Positions 1 through 8,049 of a stretch of DNA of 52,813 nt are shown piece after piece. This DNA is from Rhizobiaceae bacterium (GTDB taxonomy: Bacteria > Pseudomonadota > Alphaproteobacteria > Rhizobiales > Rhizobiaceae). The stretch's first letter is position 1. Every line of letters starts with the position of its first letter. A program made the translations under genes and the position numbers. The stretch spans positions 1-52,813 of the forward strand of contig JAIXTO010000155.1 of NCBI GenBank assembly GCA_027483885.1, in the 5' to 3' direction. The notes under the pieces are model-generated. The model saw nothing but the letters and a program-made list of their open reading frames with translations. It did not search any database and was not told the origin of the DNA.

Positions 1-3
1 ACA

Positions 4-1344
4 ATGCAGACGCATGGAGTGACGACGCCCTTTGGGCGGCGTGGGGTTTCGCTTGCGCTCGTGAAAGGGCAAATGCAGGCAGAGGACATCCGCGCCGGCA
101 AGGTGGTGGATAAATGGAAGCTGTTTCGCGATGTCGCGGAAGCGCGCGAAAAGCTTGGACTGCAGGATCGAAGCCTTGCGGTGCTGAACGCGCTTTTGAG
201 CTTTTATCCGGAAACCGACCTCTGCCAAGAAAAAGGGCTCGTGGTGTTTCCCTCCAACGAGCAGTTGAGCCTGCGCGCCCACGGGATTGCGGGAACGACA
301 CTGCGTCGGCATCTGGCAGCGCTGGTCGACGCAGGACTTCTCCATCGCCGCGATAGCCCCAACGGCAAGCGTTATGTGCGCCGTCAGGCCGGGGGCGAGA
401 TCGAGCAGGCATTCGGTTTCAGCCTAGCGCCGCTCCTGTTACGCTCGGAAGAGTTTGCCCATCTGGCACAATCGGTCGCAGCCGAACGGCGGGCGCTGTC
501 GCAAGCGCGTGAAGCGCTGACGATCTGCCGTCGCGATATCCGCAAGCTGATTACGGCGGCTATCGAAGAGGGTGCGTCGGGCAATTGGGATGTGGTGGAA
601 AGCCATTATATCGCGCTTGTCGCCCGTCTTCCGCGTCGTGCCGACCTCGTATCGGTGACTGCAATCCTGGAAGACATGCAGATGCTGCGCGATGAAGTGC
701 TCAACATTCTGGAAATACAGCTAAAAAGCCAAAAAACAGACGCCAATGCTATCCATTTTGGCTATCACATACAGAATTCAAAACCCGACTCCTTTAATGA
801 ACTTGAACCCGCTTTAGAAAAAAAGCAGGGCGAAAACCCGAATGATAGCCAGACACGGCAAGCCGGGTCGACAGGGGAGGGGCCGGCAGAAAGCCAAACG
901 AACGGATCGACCTCCGCAAATGACGGCGCGTCCGGTTCCGCCGGCAATACGGTCGGCCAGCATGATCTGGGCCTGCGTGAAAAGCTCGCCGAGCGCTTGA
1001 AACCGCTGCCTTTGCCGATGGTGCTGAAAGCTTGCCCACAGATCCTCGATTACGGCCCGGATGGGAATATCCGCAGCTGGCGCGATCTTCTGGTCGCCGC
1101 CGTGGTCATCCGCTCAATGCTCGGTGTCAGCCCGTCGGCCTACCAGAACGCCTGCGAAATCCTCGGGGCTGAAAATGCGGCCATCGTCATGGCCTGCATT
1201 CTGGAACGGGCCGGCCAGATCAATTCCGCCGGTGGTTATCTGCGCGATCTCACGCGAAAAGCCGAACGCGGCGAATTCTCGCTTGCGCCCATGGTCATGG
1301 CGCTGATGAGACAGAACGGCGGAAATGAACGGAAAACCGGGTGA
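4..1344 (+). CDS. repC: RepC, replication initiator of a repABC replicon
   Basis: The 446-residue protein is a full-length RepC, the initiator that binds the origin of repABC plasmids and chromids of alphaproteobacteria. The N-terminus (MQTHGVTTPFGRR) and the following helix-turn-helix region (about residues 60-130) are typical of the family, and the stretch HFGYHIQNSKPDS near residue 250 is a hallmark of the linker before the C-terminal domain (about 320-440). ATG at base 4 is the start; repA, repB and the antisense RNA region normally found between repB and repC would lie left of the window. In this family the origin lies inside repC, so the gene is both initiator and oriV. A charged, low-complexity linker (about 255-315, rich in Q, S, G, T) separates the domains. 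Family assignment is firm; the incompatibility group cannot be told. Confidence 0.96.
   Translation: MQTHGVTTPFGRRGVSLALVKGQMQAEDIRAGKVVDKWKLFRDVAEAREKLGLQDRSLAVLNALLSFYPETDLCQEKGLVVFPSNEQLSLRAHGIAGTTLRRHLAALVDAGLLHRRDSPNGKRYVRRQAGGEIEQAFGFSLAPLLLRSEEFAHLAQSVAAERRALSQAREALTICRRDIRKLITAAIEEGASGNWDVVESHYIALVARLPRRADLVSVTAILEDMQMLRDEVLNILEIQLKSQKTDANAIHFGYHIQNSKPDSFNELEPALEKKQGENPNDSQTRQAGSTGEGPAESQTNGSTSANDGASGSAGNTVGQHDLGLREKLAERLKPLPLPMVLKACPQILDYGPDGNIRSWRDLLVAAVVIRSMLGVSPSAYQNACEILGAENAAIVMACILERAGQINSAGGYLRDLTRKAERGEFSLAPMVMALMRQNGGNERKTG
718..832. other. candidate origin of replication (oriV) inside repC
   Basis: This part of repC is clearly richer in A+T than the rest of the gene, with A-runs at 722-726, 731-736 and 818-824. 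Work on repABC plasmids places the RepC-bound origin in an AT-rich segment in the middle of repC. The position here fits that knowledge; I see no clear iteron array, so the boundaries are approximate and the call is inference. Confidence 0.45.
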
Positions 1345-1500
1345 GGGGAGGCGGCTATCTTTCCCCGACGCATTCAAGGGTAGCGGCGCGGGAGGGGCGA
1401 TTTTTGTGATGCGGTCAGGCAAGGATCCGGCACCTCATCGTTTTCCGGTGCGGCTTTTCAGGCGGACGGGCAGCATGTTAGATTACGAGGAAGGCAAGAT

Positions 1501-1914
1501 ATGGCGCTATTCGGTCATATGCGCGTGCATGGCCTTTGGGACATAGCAGTCAAAAGATGGCTTGGAATTTTATCGCGCATTGTTCAGAAAACAAAGGGCG
1601 TGCGCTTTCTCGTAAATTATTACCTGATACCGCGCAGAGCCCTTGGTATGGTCGAATGGAAAGCGAGTTTTGCCCAGGCTCTCGCCTCGGAACTGGCTTT
1701 GCTCCAAACCGCTGGGATCAATAAAAAGGCGCCGATGCGCCTCATGACTGTCCAGGACAGAACACGATCCTGTCTCGATCTTCTTCGCGCCTCAGTTATC
1801 CTGCGATCAAGAGGACTATCAATTCTTGCGGGATTGAAACAATGGCTTTCAATTCTGCGACCCGGCGTCAAAAAATCATGCGCAAATGTTGTATCAGCCT
1901 TTTCTGCACGTTAA
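1501..1914 (+). CDS. doubtful small basic hypothetical protein
   Basis: A 137-codon frame with a good ribosome binding site (GAGGAAGG ending six bases before the ATG at 1501). The predicted protein is strongly basic, has no recognisable domain, and resembles a chance frame in composition. It sits alone between repC and the autotransporter and overlaps the small repeats seen at 1819-1856. The Shine-Dalgarno is the only positive evidence, so it may equally be non-coding. Confidence 0.22.
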   Translation: MALFGHMRVHGLWDIAVKRWLGILSRIVQKTKGVRFLVNYYLIPRRALGMVEWKASFAQALASELALLQTAGINKKAPMRLMTVQDRTRSCLDLLRASVILRSRGLSILAGLKQWLSILRPGVKKSCANVVSAFSAR

Positions 1915-1923
1915 TAAGTTCGA

Positions 1924-1935
1924 AATAAATTTATT
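1924..1935. promoter_or_regulatory. 12-bp perfect palindrome upstream of the autotransporter
   Basis: AATAAATTTATT is a perfect palindrome ending 23 bases before the autotransporter ATG. Its place between the likely promoter and the ribosome binding site suggests an operator or an AT-rich core promoter, but no regulator is identified. Confidence 0.3.
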
Positions 1936-1958
1936 GAGTGCCTGTGGGAGGGTAAACA

Positions 1959-4900
1959 ATGTTTCCGGTTCTGAATTTTCCTGGGCTCCACCGGCGCCGG
2001 AGATTGTTGATCTCGACCGCTCTTGGACTTCTTGCAGTTCAGTCACTGGATGTTGGTCACGCCCACGCCGGCAGTGTTTCGTGGTCCGGGGGCGCCGGCA
2101 CAAATGACTGGTTCACCGACAGCAACTGGGTATGGGACGGCCATGCTCCCACATCCGCGGATGATGCTCGGATTGATGCTCCAGGTGTCGTGGTCGGCAC
2201 GGCGGGAGCGGTGAAGGACCTGCTTATTGGTGTAAGCGGTGTGGCCGACCTGACCTTAGAGGATGATTTCACCTCTACCGGTGTCACGCTCGGTTACAAT
2301 TCCGGCTCGTCCGGCACCCTTACGGTGTCCGGTGGGACTGCAAGCCTGTGGACAAACAGTTCTGCCATTTATGTGGGCCATGGTGGAACAGGTGAAGTTG
2401 ATATTCTGGACGGCTCAGCCGTTTCATCTGTTGATGTCTATCTGGGCTCGGCGGCAGGTGGTGTCGGCACGGTGCGGCTGGAAGATGACGCTCAACTCAC
2501 CGCGACGGGCGCGATCTATGTCGGGTATGGCGGGGACGCAACCAATGGCGGCGCGGGATATCTGAACATCTATTCCGGTTCCACTGTCACGAGTGCCAGC
2601 GCAAACATTGCGGACGGGAACAATACCCAAGGTACGGTCGTGGTTGATGGTACCGGGTCTCTCTTTGACAACGCCGGCACAATGGTGGTTGGCGGCGGCG
2701 GCCTTGGGTTGCTGACTGTGACGAATGGCGGTGCTGTCGAAACGGGGAGCCTCTCCATCGGCAGCCTTGCCACGGCATCCGGCAGCAAGGTGACGATTGA
2801 CGGAGCAACGAGCAGCCTCACCGTCACTGGTGACGTCAACATTGCAAGCGCTACGGATGCAGAACTTGAGCTGAAAAACGGTGCTTCGGCAACCGTGGGA
2901 GCGGTCAAGCTCGGTATCACCACATCAGGGGATGGCAGTCTCACCGTTAATGATTCAGACCTTGACGTGCTTGGCCGTGTCTTTGTCGGCCAGCAGGGAG
3001 AAGGCAAGCTTGAGATCACCAACACGGGCACCGTCGATGCGGCAGGCGCAATCATCGGCTGGTATGCGGGCAGTACGGGTGAAGCGACGGTAGATGGTGC
3101 CGGTAGCCGCTTTGACAATACGGCCGAACTCTATGTCGGCAATGAGGGGTCTGGGTCGCTTACCGTATCAGCCGGCGGTGTCGTCACCAGTACAGCCGGT
3201 TATGTGGGCACCGTCACAGGTTCAACCGGGCAGATCACCGTAACAGGCGCCGGCTCGCGCTGGGACATGAGCAGTACGTTCATTGTCGGTTACCAATCTG
3301 CCACCGAAGGCGTCGTGACTATTTCTGCTGGGGGTGTGATCGACGGATTGCAGGGAACACTCGGCGATCTCTCCGGCTCTGTGGGGCGCATGACGGTGAC
3401 AGGAACCGGCTCCATCTGGAGTGCCCACGTCGATCCGAACATTCAATATTCCGGCGATCTGAATGTCGGGCGCTTTGGGCAAGGATACCTCACGATCGCA
3501 AGCGGCGGCTCGGTATCCGGTCGCATGCTCCATATCGGCAACGAGGCGGGGTCCTTCGGGCAGGTGACACTGACGGGGGCAGGCTCCAGCATCAATGTCA
3601 CCGATCAATTGTCTGTCGGCCTTGAAGGAGATGGATCGCTGGCGATCAGCAATGGTGCTGTCATCCAGGCTGACCGGATCGTGATTGCCGGCGATGCCGC
3701 CTCCGAGGGTACCTTGACCATTGGCACAGCAGCAGGCGCCATCAACACCAACAGCGTGTCCTTCGGCGATGGCACCGGCAAAATCGATTTTGATCACAGC
3801 GACAACCACTACACGTTTGCGGCGGATGTCGACGGTAACGGCACGCTGGAATTTGATTCCGGCTCGACCTATCTGACGGGCGATTACACGGATTTTACCG
3901 GCAGCCTGCAGATATCGGGCGGTTTCGTATCTGTGGATACCGCGACGCTTTCGGTCGTGACGGATGTTGAGGCTGGTGCAACGCTTGGCGGTTCGGGAAA
4001 AATGGGCAACGTGAGTGTTGCCAGTGGCGGTACGGTTGCTCCCGGCAATTCCATCGGCACGCTGACGGTGGCCGATATCGACTTCGCCTCCGGTTCGACC
4101 TATTCCGTGGAGATCGATCAGACCGGTGCGAGCGATCTTCTACACGCGACGGGGACCGCCTTGATCAGTTCCGGCGCGCTGGTGCATTTCGAGCCCGAAA
4201 ACGGCACGGACGATGGCAGCGCTTACACGATCGGCACCCGCTATACGATTATCACAGCGGATGGCGGCGTCAGCGGCACCTTCGGTTCGCTGACGGACAG
4301 CTTTGCCTTCCTCGACGGGGTCCTCGCTTACGATGCCAACAATGTCTACCTGACGCTTGCCCGCAACGGCGTGAACTTTGCAAGCCTCGGCAGAACCGGG
4401 AACCAGCGCGCCGTCGGCGCCGCCTTCGATGCGATGGCGACCAGTGGATCTCTGTGGAATGCCGTTGCAACATTGACCGATGCGGCAGTGCCCGGCGCCT
4501 ATGATCAGCTCTCGGGTGAAAGCCATGCATCGCTTCGTGGGGTCCTTTTGGAGGACAGCGCATTTCTGCGCGACGGGCTCATGGACCGCCTTTCACAGGG
4601 CGACGGCAGTGACGGCCGCGGCTTCTGGATGTCGGCCTTCGGCGGTTGGCGTGACGGGGGAGGGGACGGCAACGCGGCCGATATTCGCCGAAACACCGGC
4701 GGCTTCGTTACGGGCCTCGACGGTGACCTGACGGATGGCTGGCGCCTTGGCTTGGCCACCGCTTACAGCCGCACCAGCGTGGATGTGGATGGCCGCTCAA
4801 GCCATGCGACCGCCGACAATTATTCGCTCGGGATCTATGGCGGCGGTGCTGTGGGAGGTGTCGATCTGCGGCTTGGCGGCAGCTATACGATGCATCAGAT

Positions 4901-5435
4901 CAATACGGACCGAACCGTGGACTTCAACGGCCTGAGCAACAGGCTGAGCGCCGACTATGACGGTGGCACGGCACAGATATTTGCTGAGGCAAGCGTTTCG
5001 ATCGACGCAGGCGGTGTCGAATTTTCTCCGTTCGCGGGGCTTGCCCATGTGCGCACGCATACGGATGGTTTTGATGAAACCGGCGGGGATGCCGCACTGT
5101 CCGTCGCTGACAACCACGACGCCCTCACCTATGCCACCATGGGCTTGCGTGCTCAAACACCGCTTGAGCTTGCTGGCATGGCAGCCACCTTGCACGGTCA
5201 ACTTGCCTGGCGCCACGCCTTTGGTGACGAGACGCCAGGGTCAATCAACCGGTTCGCGACGGGCGAAACATTCGCCGTTTCCGGCACCCCGATTGCCCGC
5301 GACGTCGCCCTTCTCGGTGCAGCTGTTTCCCTGCCCGTCTCCGATGGCGCAAGCTTTGGTCTGTCTTATGCAGCTCAAGCAGGAGAGGGCGACTGGCAGA
5401 ACCAGATAAAGGCGCGGTTTGACGTCCGGTTCTGA
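1959..5435 (+). CDS. type Va autotransporter (beta-helix passenger plus beta-barrel)
   Basis: The 1158-residue protein has a basic signal peptide (RRRR followed by a hydrophobic stretch, probable cleavage after AHA near residue 37). Its long Gly/Ser/Thr-rich passenger (about 38-800) is built of repeated units carrying V-D/T-G-x-G-S-x-F/W motifs, for example VDGTGSLFDN, VDGAGSRFDN, VTGAGSRWDM, VTGTGSIW and LTGAGSS, as expected for a right-handed beta-helix. A passenger-associated motif (VASGGTVAPGNSIGTL) follows near 690-705. The C-terminal 265 residues (about 885-1158) form a classic autotransporter beta-barrel ending in the required terminal Phe (FDVRF). It should be translocated by Sec and inserted in the outer membrane by BAM. 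A GGGAGG ribosome binding site precedes the ATG. It is transcribed alone. No catalytic site is visible in the passenger, so an adhesin or aggregation role is inference. Confidence 0.93.
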   Translation: MFPVLNFPGLHRRRRLLISTALGLLAVQSLDVGHAHAGSVSWSGGAGTNDWFTDSNWVWDGHAPTSADDARIDAPGVVVGTAGAVKDLLIGVSGVADLTLEDDFTSTGVTLGYNSGSSGTLTVSGGTASLWTNSSAIYVGHGGTGEVDILDGSAVSSVDVYLGSAAGGVGTVRLEDDAQLTATGAIYVGYGGDATNGGAGYLNIYSGSTVTSASANIADGNNTQGTVVVDGTGSLFDNAGTMVVGGGGLGLLTVTNGGAVETGSLSIGSLATASGSKVTIDGATSSLTVTGDVNIASATDAELELKNGASATVGAVKLGITTSGDGSLTVNDSDLDVLGRVFVGQQGEGKLEITNTGTVDAAGAIIGWYAGSTGEATVDGAGSRFDNTAELYVGNEGSGSLTVSAGGVVTSTAGYVGTVTGSTGQITVTGAGSRWDMSSTFIVGYQSATEGVVTISAGGVIDGLQGTLGDLSGSVGRMTVTGTGSIWSAHVDPNIQYSGDLNVGRFGQGYLTIASGGSVSGRMLHIGNEAGSFGQVTLTGAGSSINVTDQLSVGLEGDGSLAISNGAVIQADRIVIAGDAASEGTLTIGTAAGAINTNSVSFGDGTGKIDFDHSDNHYTFAADVDGNGTLEFDSGSTYLTGDYTDFTGSLQISGGFVSVDTATLSVVTDVEAGATLGGSGKMGNVSVASGGTVAPGNSIGTLTVADIDFASGSTYSVEIDQTGASDLLHATGTALISSGALVHFEPENGTDDGSAYTIGTRYTIITADGGVSGTFGSLTDSFAFLDGVLAYDANNVYLTLARNGVNFASLGRTGNQRAVGAAFDAMATSGSLWNAVATLTDAAVPGAYDQLSGESHASLRGVLLEDSAFLRDGLMDRLSQGDGSDGRGFWMSAFGGWRDGGGDGNAADIRRNTGGFVTGLDGDLTDGWRLGLATAYSRTSVDVDGRSSHATADNYSLGIYGGGAVGGVDLRLGGSYTMHQINTDRTVDFNGLSNRLSADYDGGTAQIFAEASVSIDAGGVEFSPFAGLAHVRTHTDGFDETGGDAALSVADNHDALTYATMGLRAQTPLELAGMAATLHGQLAWRHAFGDETPGSINRFATGETFAVSGTPIARDVALLGAAVSLPVSDGASFGLSYAAQAGEGDWQNQIKARFDVRF

Positions 5436-5621
5436 CGTTGTCGTGCCCGCTGTCACCAAGCGCGTGGCGCAGTGCGCCTGAGCGGGCAAAGTACATCTGA
5501 AAGAGTTGATGCGCATCGAGCCGATGTCGGCGCTGCCGCAGCTGGCAGCGGATATTGTGGAGGGCCGTATCCGGGGCCGCGTCGTGCTGCGCATCGACGG
5601 CTGGCCTCGGTTGGCGCGTCC

Positions 5622-6455
5622 TCAGAGAGCGGAAAGCTTGCCGGTGGCGAGGAGAGCGATGATGGCAAGGCCGATGACAACGCGGTAATAGACGAAGGGC
5701 AGATAGTTGCGGGTGGAGACCAGCTTCAGAAAAAAGACGATCACCGCGTAGCCGACCACGAAGGAAATGAGCGTGGCAAGCGCCGTCTGGCCGGCACCCA
5801 CCGGGTTGTCCTGCCCGATGCTTTTGAACAACTGGTAAAAACCGGAACCGAATACGGCGGGCACCGCAAGCAGGAACGAATACCGTGCCGCCGCTTCGCG
5901 CGTATAACCCATCAGAAGGCCGGCGCTGATCGTGCCGCCCGAGCGGGAGACGCCCGGAATAAGCGCCATGGCCTGGGCAAAGCCGAAAATGATGCCGTCG
6001 CGCCAGGTGAGGTGGTCCAGCGTGCGCGCTTTGGTGCCGATCCGGTCGGCAAGGCCAAGGATGATGCCGAACACGATGAGCGCGGTGGCTGTGATATAAA
6101 GATTGCGTAGCCCATGTTCGATCTGGTCCTTGAACAGCAGGCCGAGCACCACGATGGGCAGGGATCCAAGGATGATCAGCCAGCCCATCCGGGCGTCCCT
6201 GGCGTCATGGGGAGCGCGAAGCACGGTCTGGCGCAGCCAGGCCGTGGCGATGCGCATGATGTCCGACCAGAAATAGACAAGCACCGCCGCTTCCGTGCCG
6301 ATTTGCGTGATGGCGGTGAAGGCTGCCCCGGGATCGGCCCCGGAGGGCAAAAATTCGCCGGCGATGCGCAGATGCGCGCTCGATGATACCGGCAGGAATT
6401 CCGTCAGGCCCTGTATCAGGCCCAGGATTGCTGCATCTGTCCAGCTTACCGTCAT
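5622..6455 (-). CDS. uppP: undecaprenyl-diphosphatase UppP (BacA family)
   Basis: The 277-residue integral membrane enzyme dephosphorylates undecaprenyl pyrophosphate to recycle the lipid carrier for peptidoglycan and polysaccharide synthesis, and can give bacitracin resistance. Both signature motifs are present: [14 protein letters not shown] near the N-terminus (catalytic Glu-rich/PVSSS loop) and PGVSRSG in the second half, with about eight hydrophobic segments. The frame is open up to 6515, but the ATG at 6455 is chosen because AGGAGAG stands about seven bases upstream and the family begins here ([12 protein letters not shown]). It is divergent from the hydrolase gene at 6787. A second uppP copy elsewhere is common in rhizobia, so essentiality cannot be judged. 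Confidence 0.95.
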   Translation of the reverse strand: MTVSWTDAAILGLIQGLTEFLPVSSSAHLRIAGEFLPSGADPGAAFTAITQIGTEAAVLVYFWSDIMRIATAWLRQTVLRAPHDARDARMGWLIILGSLPIVVLGLLFKDQIEHGLRNLYITATALIVFGIILGLADRIGTKARTLDHLTWRDGIIFGFAQAMALIPGVSRSGGTISAGLLMGYTREAAARYSFLLAVPAVFGSGFYQLFKSIGQDNPVGAGQTALATLISFVVGYAVIVFFLKLVSTRNYLPFVYYRVVIGLAIIALLATGKLSAL

Positions 6456-6786
6456 GTGGCAGTCTCTCCTGTTGCCGGTCCTCTTTTTTCGGGGAAGGCC
6501 GGTTATTGCGCGCATGTTCCTCCCGAACTCTCACCGCTCTTTTGTCAAAGGCGTTCCGCGATGGCAAGGATGCGCCGACAAACGACCGTCAGCTTCCGAT
6601 CCGCCATCAGGGAGAACCGGTTGCGCCGTGATAAGGGAAATGCAGGTCAAGACAAAAATCATGCCTTGCTTTGGCCACGCGATTGATGCAGTGCCCCACA
6701 AAAGGCCTGTTGTTCCAAAAGGTCCGGAAAAATCCGGCATCGGAGCCGAAACCGGCGGGAACTGCTTGGTGTATTATAGTAAAGAC
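6456..6786. other. divergent intergenic region, no gene seen
   Basis: 331 bases between the divergent starts of uppP and the hydrolase gene. Frames here are short, overlap each other and have no domain. It must contain at least the uppP promoter; I could not identify convincing -35/-10 elements or an operator. Confidence 0.5.
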
Positions 6787-8007
6787 ATGAACGTGCGGGC
6801 CAAAATGACTGTCGCGATAGGCAAGCGGGTGGTGTTGCACTTTCCCGGCTTTGAGAAAATGACCACGGCCGGCCATCATGGCCGCTTCCTGCGCACTGCT
6901 GCGCAGATGGCAAAAGTTTGGGGATTTTCCGCCGATATAGGACCGCTTGCTGCCGATGCCTCGGGCGCAGGTTTTACCGTTGTTGCCGGATCGGACACCT
7001 GGCAGACGACAAGCCGGATCCACATCTGTGACCATGATACCCTCGTCGATGAACTTGCCGAACGCCCGCTGGCCAACCGCCTGCTGACCGGTTTCAGGAG
7101 CGCAGCACAGGTCGTTGTTCAGGGCGGGCTTGCCGGTTATTTCCGCCATGGCTGGCGGTTCGCGCTGTTTTTCCTTTTTCCATTCCTCCTGATGCTATCA
7201 GGCATCGGCATCAGTCTCGGTCTGGCCGCTCTGCCGCAATGGCTCTCCCTCGCGTACTGGCACTACCTGTGGAGCCTGCCGCTGGCAGGCGCCTTCTTCC
7301 GTTATGCGGTGCTGCCGTTTGCGGAGCGGTTTTACACGCTGCATCTGTTTTCGGATTGGGAAATGGCCGTCGCGGTTGCCAGTGGCAAGGCGTCGAGCGT
7401 GGAACGGTATCTTGAAGATCGTCTGGAGACGCTGCGGCGTGCGCTCGAGGAAGAGGCGGACGAATATGTCATCAGTTCGCACAGCATGGGCTCAAGCCTT
7501 GCCGTGCAGGTGCTGGGCATGCTGCTGGAACGGCAGCCGCAGGCGCTTGCCGGCAAGCGCGTGGTGTTCGTCACGCTTGGCGGCGCCATTCTGCAATGTG
7601 CGCTTCTGCGCTCGGCAACGAACTTGCGTCGGCGCGTCGGACTTATTGCGCGGACACCGGAAGTCTCATGGCTTGAGGTGCAGTGCCTGACCGATCCGAT
7701 CAATTTCTATAAGTCGCGGGTGGTGGCCATCACCGGCCATCCATCGGCCCCGCAGGCAGCGCTTGTCACCATCCGCGTCAAGCACCTTTTGTCGCCGGAG
7801 CGTTACGCGCGCATCAAGCGCGATTTTCTGCGGGTGCATCGGCAATATGTGCTGAACGCCGACAGGAGGGGTTCGTTCGATTTCACACTGCTGACGTCAG
7901 GGCCATTTCCGGCTGCACTGACCACCGATTATGCGGCCCGCTCGTTTCAAGACCTGGTCCCGGCATTGAATGCCGTGGAAAATGCATCAGCGCCCGGCGC
8001 TCCCTAA
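6787..8007 (+). CDS. membrane-associated alpha/beta-hydrolase-like protein
   Basis: About 406 residues. After an N-terminal soluble part (VVLHFPGFEKM, typical of a first hydrolase strand and oxyanion region) come two hydrophobic segments (about residues 125-180). A serine-elbow-like motif S-H-S-M-G-S-S follows, with Ser at about 233, as in lipase-type hydrolases, but with Ser in place of the first Gly of GxSxG. Similar uncharacterised proteins are annotated in rhizobia as alpha/beta hydrolase or lipase-like. The frame is open far upstream; ATG 6787 is chosen because the conserved-looking part starts here, although its ribosome binding site is weak and ATG 6805 is a possible alternative. Monocistronic, ending at a strong hairpin. 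Substrate unknown. Confidence 0.7.
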   Translation: MNVRAKMTVAIGKRVVLHFPGFEKMTTAGHHGRFLRTAAQMAKVWGFSADIGPLAADASGAGFTVVAGSDTWQTTSRIHICDHDTLVDELAERPLANRLLTGFRSAAQVVVQGGLAGYFRHGWRFALFFLFPFLLMLSGIGISLGLAALPQWLSLAYWHYLWSLPLAGAFFRYAVLPFAERFYTLHLFSDWEMAVAVASGKASSVERYLEDRLETLRRALEEEADEYVISSHSMGSSLAVQVLGMLLERQPQALAGKRVVFVTLGGAILQCALLRSATNLRRRVGLIARTPEVSWLEVQCLTDPINFYKSRVVAITGHPSAPQAALVTIRVKHLLSPERYARIKRDFLRVHRQYVLNADRRGSFDFTLLTSGPFPAALTTDYAARSFQDLVPALNAVENASAPGAP

Positions 8008-8016
8008 GGAAGGGCA

Positions 8017-8042
8017 GGGCGACGCCTTGAGCGGCGTCGCCC
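8017..8042. terminator. hairpin between convergent genes
   Basis: A perfect 10-bp stem (GGGCGACGCC / GGCGTCGCCC) with a 6-base loop lies in the 42-base gap between the hydrolase stop and the convergent aldehyde oxidoreductase operon. On the plus strand it is followed by GCGTTTG, a poor U-tract, so it is probably a weak bidirectional terminator or a 3'-end protector. Confidence 0.55.
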
Positions 8043-8049
8043 GCGTTTG

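Larger units (their letters stand above)
1345..1958. other. gene-poor spacer between repC and the autotransporter
   Basis: About 0.6 kb holding no confidently coding gene. It contains one weak open frame (1501-1914, listed separately). It also has a 7-bp inverted repeat ATTGAAA/TTTCAAT at 1833-1853 with a 7-base spacer, an 8-base direct repeat TCAATTCT at 1819 and 1849 (30 bases apart), and the promoter region of the autotransporter. I see no IS remnant, tRNA or clear partition site (for example the 16-bp parS palindrome) here. Confidence 0.6.

Noticed and set aside
1429..1465. Possible terminator after repC (GCACC/GGTGC with a T-run)
   Set aside because: The stem is only five bases with a 12-base loop; too weak to call.
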